Shown one piece after another: positions 1 through 9,387 of a stretch of DNA of 64,000 bases (position 1 is its first letter; the number at the start of each line of letters is the position of its first letter). The notes under the pieces are model-generated. The model searched no databases. It was given only the letters and a program-made list of their open reading frames with translations, and was not told the origin of the DNA. Made by a program: the position numbers and the translations under genes. Location: assembly GCA_027625915.1 (NCBI GenBank), contig JANTQA010000047.1, forward strand, positions 6,386,001-6,450,000, in the 5' to 3' direction. This DNA is from Anaeramoeba flamelloides (taxonomy: Eukaryota; Metamonada; Anaeramoebidae).

Positions 1-1033
1 AAAAATTGACTATTTTGTAGATCTCCAAAACTCCACACTTTTGATAAATTAAAGTAGATTGAAATTGTATTTGTTGGATTGATTGAAAATAATATAATGG
101 ATTATTATTTGAAGTTAATTGGGTTCTTCTTTGAATTAACTTTACTGTTAAATGTAAAATAAAATGATCAAAATTTTCATTCTGCTTTCCAATTAAATTA
201 CATTCCAAGAATTAAACCAAATCACCAAAGCCTTAATTTTAAAAAGGAATTAATAATTTAAGCTGATTTAAAGTATTAAATAATTGATATGTTAGTTGAT
301 TTATAATAAGCTTTTTTCCGAAAGATGAAGAAAAATTTCGTTCCATTTCTTTTGCAACAAATAATACTGTCCATTTTCAGTAAGGTTCCCAATGACAAAG
401 CATGTTTCACTTTTTTTCCATGTTTCACTTTTTTTCTACAATGGTAAAATTGTAAAAAGACTTTAATTAAGTTAAAGGGAGAAAATATTAATTTTGGTAT
501 TGTGTGTTTTGTAAACCAAATTATTAGGGTTTTCTTTTTCCGATTATATGTCCTCCAAAAAAACTTGTACTTAAAAATATTTAGTAATAAGAAAACAACA
601 AAGTCTTAAAAGTGTGTAACACTATTACTTTGAAAATATTCTCTTCTTGTTTACTTATTCTTATTATTTGAAAAAATTTATGAACAAGGCTGAATTGAAT
701 TCATTCAAAGTCCCGATTTTAATAAATTTCATTAGATACAAACACACCCAATACCAAAATCGTAAATTTAATGATAAAATTATTAAGATGAGTTGTTTTT
801 CTTTGTTCGCTAAAAAAATATTTATTGATAAAAATAAGAATAATTCAACAACTTATGAAGAGATTTTTCGAGTGGGAAAACTTTTTTTTTACGTTGAGTG
901 ATTTCTCTTCAAGGAAAGATGTTCTGTATTTTTTTATTCTACTTTTATCATTTTTTTTACTTACCCATTTTTGTTTCTTTTCTAATTTCCTTTGAAGAGA
1001 CACAATCTCAAAATTGAAACAACAAACATAACA
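1..1033. other. AT-rich 5' flank of the Rab7 gene with one dispersed repeat
   Basis: No supported gene. Bases about 120-385 resemble about 8140-8390 and 50390-50660 in the same orientation. Shared blocks include GATCAAAATTTT, AATAATTTAAGCTGATTT and GTTCCATTT followed by a CAAATA-type run, so this is a dispersed repeat of unknown class. The last 60 bases before the Rab7 ATG are pyrimidine-rich and then A-rich, as expected of a short 5' leader. Confidence 0.5.
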
Positions 1034-4000
1034 ATGTCTTCACGAAATAAAATATTATTAAAAATCATTATTCTTGGTGATTCTGGGTAACATCTCTTTT
1101 TTTTTTTCTTTTCTTGTTCTCTTTTGTTCAACTAATTTTTTTTTATTTTTATTTTTCTTGATTGTTTTTTGCTGTTTTACTTAACGTATTAATAAATTTT
1201 TAGTGTTGGAAAAACGTCTTTAATGAACAGATATGTAAAAAATAAATTTACTAATCAGTACAAGGGTAACTGCTTTTTGTTCTCTTTAATTTGATCATCA
1301 CTTTTAAATCCAAGCTTATTAATAAATTTTTCTTTCTTTTTTTTTTTTTATAATCACTTTTAATCCACATATACTTGATTGAATTGTTACCAAAATCTCC
1401 ACCAATACTTCTACAAACCTGAAATGTCATGAACATTAAAACACAACTTCAACGATCATTCTAAACTTCAATGAAATACAACCAATAAATTATTTCATAA
1501 CAACAAAACAAAAATCCCAATAGCCACAATTGGTGCAGATTTTCTTGGAAAAGAAATTTCGGTTGAAAACAAAACAGTGACGATGCAAATTTGGGATACT
1601 GCAGGACAAGAAAGATTTCAAAGTCTTGGTGTTGCCTTTTACAGAGGGGCAGATTGCTGTATGCTCGTTTATGACGTTACCGAGCCTCAGTCTTTTGAAC
1701 ACCTTGAACAATGGCGTGATGAAGTAAATAAAATTTTCTTTTTTTTCTTATTTTTTTTTTTTTCTATTTTAAATTCTCTTTTGGATTTCTTTCCATTTTT
1801 TTTAAAACGACGCTTTGTTCTCTTTAAATTTTTAACAAAATTTAATTGCTTGTGTTTTCCAAAATAAATTGACTTCTCGAAAATTAAGCACTTTGTTCTC
1901 CTCTCATTTAGTAAAAACAAAAACAGTTTTTTTTTTGTCTAAAAAGATCTTGAGGTGGGATTGCATTCAATTATTATCGTTTGGAATTGAATACAACGAT
2001 ACTCTTTATGACAATAATATTGGCATAATTATCTTTTTTATATCACAGACATTACTATTTCAGTTAGTGTTAAAAAAAGATGGTAGCTCAATGGTGAATT
2101 TTTTGTGAATGGATTTTAATTTGATAAAAATTATTTTTTTTTAGCTCAACGACATTAATTTGAACTTCAAACACAAGTAAATTTTTTTTGTGTTGATTTG
2201 GTTCGTACAATTAATAAATTTGAAGACACAGTCATTTTAAAAAAGTAAAAACTTTTTAAAACTTTTATCAAGTTTTTCTGTTTTAAAAAAGTGAAAACTT
2301 TTTCAGAATAAAAACTTTTATCAACATTTGTTTTCTATTTTAAAAAGGTGAGGAACAAACCTTTAAATTATGTGAGCAGAGGTTGGGGTGTGAAGGAAAG
2401 CACTTTTTTTAAAAAAAGTTTTCGCTTTATTGAAGAGAGACGATTCATCAAAATTACCACCTTATTGCCTGTACAAAAAGTCTACACTTTATTAAAATTG
2501 AAAACTTTCAAAAAGTTTTAATTCTGACAATCTCAAAAAAAAAAAAGTCCACACTTTACCATTGTGAAAAAAATTTGGGTCATTAAAAAAAATTGGGTCA
2601 GTCAAAAATTTGATTTCGTTTTTTAAATAGTAAATATTAGCAAAATGGTTTTTGATCAAAGTAAAATTTTATGAACAAATCTTACATTTAAGAAAAACCA
2701 AAGTCATTATCAATAATAATTTTCAAAGACAATATTATCTTGTTGCATTTTAACCCTTTGGAATTACTGTGGAACTCTAAAAAAACAAAAATTTATTTTT
2801 AATTGTCAACTTTACTAAAAATAAGAGAACTATTTAATAGGAAATCTTATAATCTATTAATCTAATAAGATATTTATCATTGTTAATGAACGCAAATTTA
2901 TCACAGTTAATCTTAAATATCCTTTTAAACCAAATTGAATAATAAAATCTTCCAAAAAAGCTGTTTTTTTGAAAGAGGTTGTTTTCCACTAATGTTTACA
3001 ATCAAAACTTCAAAATACCGAAATATCAAGATTTCAGAAACCATTTAAATTCCCAAAATCCCCATAGACAAACCTTAATTTAAAACACTTATTAATTTTT
3101 GGTCTTCCCAAAAAATGATTAACTTGATCTTGGAATGTAATCTAATAAAAAAAATCAACATTTTTGGTAAAGTTTACAATTAAAAGTAAATTTTTTTTTT
3201 TTAGAGTTCCACAGTAATTCCAAAGGGTTAAAATGCAACAAGATAATATTGTCTTTGAAAATTATTATTGATAATGACTTTGGTTTTTCTTAAATGTAAG
3301 ATTTGTTCATAAAATTTTACTTTGATCAAAAAACCATTTTGCTAATATTTACTATTTAAAAAACGAAATCAAATTTTTGACTGACCCAATTTTTTTTAAT
3401 GACCCAAATTTTTTTCACAATGGTTATGAAATTAACTGTTACTTTTTGATAAATTTTTAAAACAAAAACTAACAAATTTTCAAACTTCCTTTTCCTAATT
3501 ATTTTTTTTCAAATAACTTTTTTGTTTCTACCTTCACGAGTGCTTTAAGTAATACCCAGGTTTATGGATCAAAGGATATTACTTTTATGTTTTACTTCAT
3601 TTTGGTTGAATTTAAAGAATGCCAAGTCAATAGAAATTAAAATTTATACAGTGATCAAAAATAATGCGTGCCAAAAGACTATAATCCGTGTTTCAAAATA
3701 TAATCCATGCTTTTTTTTCTTCTTGTTCCAATGGAAAATATAATTCACTACACAATATTATACCTAAGTTCAAATCAATTTTGAAATTACACCCCTTGAT
3801 ATTTTAAGTAAAATTTAAATTATGAATGTAATTTGTCAAAAATTTTTTGTAATATTCTCAATTTTTCTGAAATTTTTTTGTTTTTTTGAAGACAAAAATT
3901 TTCGTAGAAATAATTAACTCTATTTTTTGAGATAAATTTTCCAATTTGATACTTCATTTTATGAATTTCTTTTAAAATAATAGAACTTTAAGAAACTAAT

Positions 4001-6714
4001 ACCAAATTTTTTTTCGGGTTTATTGTTGATTTCTTTGATCGATTAATGGGTAGGTCTTCTATAACAAAAAAAAACACAGATTTTTATTTTGAAACACGCA
4101 TTAAACTTTTCTGCACGCATCATTCTGACAACAGTAGGTTTTATTTGAAAAATTTTACCATTTGGACAAACCTATTTCTCCTTTTTTTAACCCAAAATTT
4201 GCTTGAAAAGGTTCGAAAAATAAAATACTTGAGTGTATCATGTTATCCACTTTAGTTTCTTTTAAAGTATTATAGAGTTTAGGTGAGAGTATAAATATTG
4301 TTATTTTCCAATTAAGAAATGAAAATTTTTATTTCAATTTCTCCAAAAATATTTTACTGAATTATTGTTGAAAAATCTCCATGATCTTCACAAAATCAAT
4401 TAGAAAGGATATTTCGAGGGATTTGAAATTAAACTTCCTTATTGAACTTTGGAGATCAAATTTTTATTCTGATAATTTGAATTTAATAATATATTTGATT
4501 ATGTTTAGGATAGTTAGAGCCAATTTTGGTAAAAAAGTTCATTTTAAATTGACCTTGATTTATTTGATAAACCACCAAAATTTTTAATTCAAAAAAATGA
4601 TTTACAATTCAAATCTCAAAATTTACCTTATTTTGGATTTTCTTAAGCAAACTATTTTTTGAGTACATTTACCAAATTGCTTACATAGATATTGTTATGT
4701 AATAAATAAAAATTCAAACAAATTTTGTTCTTTATGTTTATAATTTATCCAAAAGAAACTAATAGAAAATATTGATCCTTTTTTATGGGTATGTCCTTCC
4801 TATGAAAAAAATAGATTAATTTTTCTCAATATATTAAAAGAAATAAATTTTAATGAATTAATTTTAAACCAAGACAGTTTGAAATTATTTCTATTAATTA
4901 ATAATCGTGAAATCTATGATTTTACGCTTTAATTTCCTTTCATAAATTTAAGTCTAAGGGCATCTAGAGTGTAATTTACACTTCTTCGATAATAATATAA
5001 AAAATTTTCATTTTTTTTTTTCAATTCCCATTAATATCTACACATGTGCAAAAAGTGATGTCTTAATATTCCAAGTTTTTTTTGCTATTATAAACTTCAA
5101 GTCCGTTAACAAGAAAACTCCTCCACAGGGACGCACAGGAAAAGTTTTATAGTTTTTGGAAAAATGGCAAATTTAGTAAAAAAACTTGGAATATTAAGAC
5201 ATCACTTTTTGCACATGTGTAATAAAGTTGCAAGTCTTTTTCAAAATTTGTCACAAAAAAACAAACTATTTTTTAAATAATTTTTATTAGAAAGAAGATC
5301 GGATTTCAACAATTCCATAGAACTTAAAATTTGAATAGTAAACTTTGTTTCTGTTGAAAGTGACACGAAAAAAATTTTCAAATATCAATTATTTTTTAGA
5401 AATAACCTTTGGAGGATAAATAACAAATAAGTAGAATAATATAAGTTAGAGAATAGTTGAGATGAGTATGAACTAAATCTAATTAACCAATATATTTTCT
5501 TAAAAATAAAAAAACTCATATTCTGAGTTTATCATTGAGAAAAAACAACAATTTTCATTTTTAATCTTCAATTGAAGATCAAAGAAAATTACAATAGAAA
5601 CCAATAAGATTATTCAACAATCATTTCCACTGTTTCAATAACATTAGAATAACAAGTTTTTATCTATGAGACTATAGATCTTGCAATAAAAAAAAAATTT
5701 TCAAAACAATTTATTATCAAAAAAAAAATTAAAAAAAAGAACAATATAAACCCCATTCCAAAAATTTGGACACCTCCCAAAATCAAAAATAGCCAAAATA
5801 AACCCTCAATTTATTATATTTTTCCAAACGTAATATAAAACCACATTTAAGTAACCGAGTATTAATGTTTTTATAAGTAATCATTTTCATACAAATAAAA
5901 GTAAAAAAATATAAAACTCAAAATTAAAAATTGTTGTGTCCAAAAACGAAGAAACGAGCGGAATAAAAAATGTATTTCTAAATTTGTTGAAATTTCAACA
6001 ACAATTATTGATCGATAAAATGATAAGATACCATCGACCAATTGTATGTGATTTTCCAATTTAACAAACTCAAAACTAACCTTCTATCAACCACCGAAAA
6101 AAAAATCCAGATCTAACGAAAAAGATTAGGTAACTGGAAAAATTGAAATGAAAACAAAACAAAAAAGACTAACAATTTCATATTTTTGTAAAATCAAAAT
6201 TATTTCCAAATTGAATGTAAAGTGTGGTATTGTTATTCTTTCAACCGTTTAAACTGTGTCCAAATTTTTGGAATTTAGTTTACAATAATTTCAAACATCA
6301 CTTTAATTTTTTTTTTTTTCATTTATTTTCCTAATTTCAAAAATCTATATCATGAATTTTCTCCTATATTCTCAACACAATTTAATCATTTGACTCCAAC
6401 AGTTTTTAATTCAAGCAAGTCCACAAGATCCCGAATCATTTCCATTTGTTGTAATTGGAAACAAAATCGATAAGGAAGATCGTAAAGTACAGCAAAAGCG
6501 TGTCCAGGCTTGGTGTGAAAATAAACAAAACATTCCTTTCTTTGAAACAAGTGCTAAGGATTCCACAAATGTAAATAATGCATTTGAGCAAGTAGCAAAA
6601 AATTTTTTAGAAAATTCAAGAGTTAGCAATAAAGAATATTTCCCAAAGAATATTGCCATAATTGGAGACGATGAAGAAAGTGATGAAGAAGTCCGTGAAT
6701 CAAAATGCTGTTAA
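1034..6714 (+). CDS. RAB7: Rab7-type small GTPase, four exons
   Basis: This encodes a Rab7 GTPase, the late endosome/lysosome (or phagosome) traffic switch. Exons are 1034-1086, 1204-1265, 1524-1723 and 6403-6714, giving 208 residues. Visible motifs are the P-loop GDSGVGKTS (15-23), switch I with the Rab7 string ATIGADF (39-45), WDTAGQE (62-68), NKID (125-128) and ETSAK (153-157). The C-terminal Cys-Cys would carry two geranylgeranyl groups. The run from WDTAGQE into [14 protein letters not shown] is diagnostic of Rab7 rather than other Rabs. All three introns start with GTAA and end in AG. Introns 1 and 2 are short (117 and 258 bases). Intron 3 is 4679 bases and holds several mobile elements, yet the reading frame across it is intact. 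The start is the first ATG and gives the usual Rab N-terminus. The gene looks whole and functional. Confidence 0.95.
2559..3423. mobile_element. Long-arm inverted-repeat element (fold-back type) in Rab7 intron 3
   Basis: Arms of about 264 bases (2559-2822 and 3160-3423) are inverted copies of each other around a loop of about 337 bases. The outer 220 bases match almost perfectly by eye, with one T-run indel. Ends are CCATTGTG/CACAATGG. The left flank is TA but the right flank is TT, so a TA target duplication is only half preserved. No coding capacity was seen. Arm identity this high suggests recent insertion or arm homogenisation. Confidence 0.85.
3649..4134 (+). mobile_element. TA-flanked CAGT-ended TIR element, family A copy 1
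   Basis: A 486-bp element with TA duplicated at 3647-3648 and 4135-4136. Left end CAGTGATCAAAA; right end TTCTGACAACAG. Each end carries about three spaced copies of a motif like ATAATNCGTG just inside the terminus, which could be transposase-binding subterminal repeats. Related copies lie at 10198-10436 (partial), 17884-18370 and 29527-30002 (inverted). It has no ORF of note and so is a non-autonomous element. CAGT ends and a TA target fit the Tc1/mariner superfamily. Confidence 0.85.
4381..4990 (+). mobile_element. LINE (non-LTR retrotransposon) 3' fragment
   Basis: Broken reading frames on the plus strand include a cysteine pair (CSLCL) followed by [12 protein letters not shown], the arrangement found at the C-terminus of LINE reverse transcriptases (Cys-Cys, then His/Trp-Cys-Pro). 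After the stop comes a 3' UTR whose bases (around 4905-4990, including AAATCTATGATTTTAC and GTGTAATTTACACTT) recur at 11490-11600 just before an A-run. The fragment is 5'-truncated and decayed. Confidence 0.6.
5041..5219. mobile_element. 179-bp Tc1/mariner-like MITE
   Basis: Terminal inverted repeats of about 42 bases begin CACATGTGCAAAAAGTGATG on both sides. TA is duplicated at 5039-5040 and 5220-5221. The 95-base centre has a short GC-rich stretch. The arms match without visible mismatch, so the insertion looks young. Confidence 0.88.
5380..5700. repeat. Dispersed repeat, family D copy 1
   Basis: Resembles 24825-25150 in the same orientation: shared AAATAAGTAGAATAATA, ATTGAGAAAAACAACAA, TTGAAGATC, TTTCAATAACATTA and CTTGCAATAAAA blocks in the same order. 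A shorter inverted match lies near 8700-8890. Class unknown; no inverted termini found. Confidence 0.55.
5749..6280. mobile_element. TA-flanked TIR element, family E copy 1
   Basis: A 532-bp element with TA at 5747-5748 and 6281-6282. The termini are inverted and share ATTCCAAAAATTTGGACAC on the left against GTGTCCAAATTTTTGGAAT on the right. Related copies lie at 22976-23502 (inverted), about 11085-11403 (right part only) and about 36880-37045 (partial, inverted). A short peptide with [11 protein letters not shown] is readable on the minus strand here and on the plus strand of the 22976 copy. That suggests a relic of coding sequence in the family, but I do not recognise it. Confidence 0.8.
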
Positions 6715-9387
6715 AATTGAAATAAATTTCTCATTAGTTATTTCTTTCTTTTTTATTAAATTTATAATTCTTTTTACAATAATTTACAATAATTTGAATA
6801 AAAATTTAATATTTATAATAAAATTCCTATTCCAATCTTGCTAATGGATTTATTTGAATTTTGTGTTTTAAAACATATCATATATGTGTACAGATACATT
6901 TGTGTGTTTTTGTATGTAAACTCTATTTCAAAATTTGTGACTCACCTGAAATAATTAATTGAAAAATATATATATATATATCCTTTAGTATTCAAGAACA
7001 ACTAATAATCAAATCTGATCATTAATTAACTTTAAAGTCATTCTAAATATATAAAAAAAACCTGATATTTTAAAAATTAAAAAAATAAAACCAAAATCTA
7101 AAATAAAAAGTGAATAACAATTTTTGAAAAGAGCATTTCCGATTTTTTATTATTGAACTTTTAATGAAAAAAAGTTTAACAAGAAGATTTTTTGCTAAGA
7201 ATTATAGGAATTTTAAAAGACATTACATTGTCAATTTTCTAAGTGATTATTTGCCTTTTTTTGAATCTTTTTGACTTATACACATGATCTTTTGCAAAAA
7301 AAAAAGATCTAATGCAAAAAAAAAAAAGAAACAGTATCAAAAAAAAAAAGAAAAAGAATCGAAAAAAAAAACAAAAAAAAAGTTAAGAGAAAACAAAAAG
7401 ATAAAAAATTACAATGAAAAAATGAAAAATAATTTCAATTAAAAATAAAAATAGAATATAAGTTTTTGAATATGAAAATATGACAGTTGATTTTGGATTC
7501 AAATTCCTATTTTTTTGTAAATATTGATACTTTGATTAAAAGTATCAAAGAAAAGCTAAAAAAAAAAAAATTAAATTAAAATTATTTTTTGAATTTATTC
7601 AATAATTCAATTGGACTTATAAAAAAGAAAAAGACAACACCCCTTTTTTTGTTGTTTTTATTTACAGTAATTTTGGTTTATTAAATAATATATTTTTTTC
7701 TTTAAATTTGCCAAAGTAAACAATACAAAAATGATACTAATATCAAAAATATATTTTTTGAAAATAAAATAAAATATCATAAATACATATTAACACAGTT
7801 TGCCCAAACATAGAGTTTAAACATGAAAACACTAAAAGAAGTTTATCATATGAGAAAAATTATGGATATGGGATTGGATCAATAAAATTGTCTTGACAAA
7901 GTACCCAGAGATAATATATAAATGACATAGATTTTTAGATTACATCCACTAAAACCGGAGTAAAAATGATCTTGTATTCTATGTGGAAACATGTTATTTT
8001 GGTTCTTAGATGATCGATCTTCAGCTTAGTATTAATTGTTAAAATGGTTTAATAAGACCATTTTTTTTTTTTTTTTTTAGGTAATTGAGTAAATAAGAAA
8101 TGAAAATTTAAATTAACAACCAAAAACATCTATTTTTTATAACTAACTGTTGATTGCATAATAAAAAGATCAAAATTTACAGCCAAATTTCCAAAAAAAT
8201 CACAATCCCCAGAATTAAAAAAAATCAGCAAGAGTACCTAATTCTAAAAGGGAAATTAATAATTAAAACTTGTTTACCGAAATAAAAAAGTTTAATGTTA
8301 CATTATTCTTAAATGTTTTTTGGAAAACTGAATGAATATTGTGTTCCATTTATTTTGAACCAAATAGTACTTTCCAACTTATTAGCCTTGAACTCATCGA
8401 TTCAGATTACAGTAAAACAAGACAATCAATTGTCAAAAACTTTTCTTTTTTTAAACCACTATTTAAAAATTACTAATATTGCTGAAGATTATTCAGCTAT
8501 GAACGAAATCGCCCGCTGCAACACCTAATACAAGGTACCCCTGTTCCAGGGATTTTAATCCATAAATCGTTTGAAGGGTTGAAGGAAATGAAGAAAAATT
8601 AATTTTGGAAATTTCAAAATTGTAGGCCTTTTTTTACTTTTTATCTCGTTTTTTTCTTTTTCTATTTTTTTCAATTTTTTTTTGAAAAGTAAATTCATTT
8701 TGCAAGATCTGGTTACTTTGTAAAAACTTGTTATTCTACTGTTGCTGAAACAGCGAAAACGATTCGAGATAAATGATATTAGTTTCTATTTGAATTTTCT
8801 TGATCTTCAATTGTATATATCAAAATTAACATTGGTTTTTTCCTCAATATTACACTATTGAGAATTTTAGTTTTTAAATGTTAAAGAAAATTATTGATGA
8901 ATTAAATTTACTTGGGACCAATGTCAAACATAATTTGGTTCGTATTATTATACTTATTTCGAATTCTTTCTTCAAAGATCAATTTTACAAAATAATTGAT
9001 ATATGAAAAAAAATTATGTTTCCTTTCAACAGAATCAAAGTTTTTTTTGGAAATTCAATCTAAGAAGGATTTTTATTGGAATATTTTTCAACTTTTGATC
9101 ACTTCTTGTCATTTTCTAAATCTTATTCTTTTTCTTCAAATATATTCGGTAATCTTTGGTAACTATTTGAGGAGACTTTTGATTTTTCAGAATACACACC
9201 TCAAATCTTGTTAAAAATAATTTGACAGACTTTTTACATAATTGTTAGACCTTATACCTACTTGATTTAACCCATAAAACGAAAAATTATTTAACCACAC
9301 TAAACCACAGCCCTTAAACATCGATAATTTTTCAAATAAAATTCAATTCTATCACAATTTATCATTTTTCTCTTACTAACCTTAATA
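6715..9387. other. Intergenic DNA with A-runs and dispersed repeats
   Basis: Downstream of Rab7 come A-rich low-complexity stretches (7295-7390), then a repeat copy at about 8140-8390 (like 120-385 and 50390-50660). An unusually GC-rich spot at 8505-8560 is followed by sequence resembling 37215-37325, and an inverted partial family D copy lies at about 8700-8890. Open frames here (e.g. 8313-8528) lie inside repeats and are not supported as genes. The last 100 bases are the upstream region of the 9388 gene. Confidence 0.5.

Larger units (their letters stand above)
1724..6402 (+). other. Rab7 intron 3, a 4.7-kb mobile-element sink
   Basis: The intron begins GTAAAT after codon 105 (phase 0) and ends in CAACAG. 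It contains a tandem duplication near 2236-2345, a long-arm inverted repeat (2559-3423), a 486-bp TA-flanked element (3649-4134), a LINE 3' fragment (about 4381-4990), a 179-bp MITE (5041-5219), a dispersed repeat (about 5380-5700) and a 532-bp TIR element (5749-6280). Over half its length is recognisable repeat. Confidence 0.85.

Noticed and set aside
647-901. 84-codon frame upstream of Rab7
   Set aside because: Starts at TTG, lies in AT-rich flank, shows no motif and is not linked to an exon by splice sites.
1577-1867. Frame starting inside Rab7 exon 3
   Set aside because: It is exon 3 read through into the intron; the spliced model explains it.
8313-8528. 71-codon frame
   Set aside because: Lies largely in a dispersed repeat; no protein-like pattern in the other copies.
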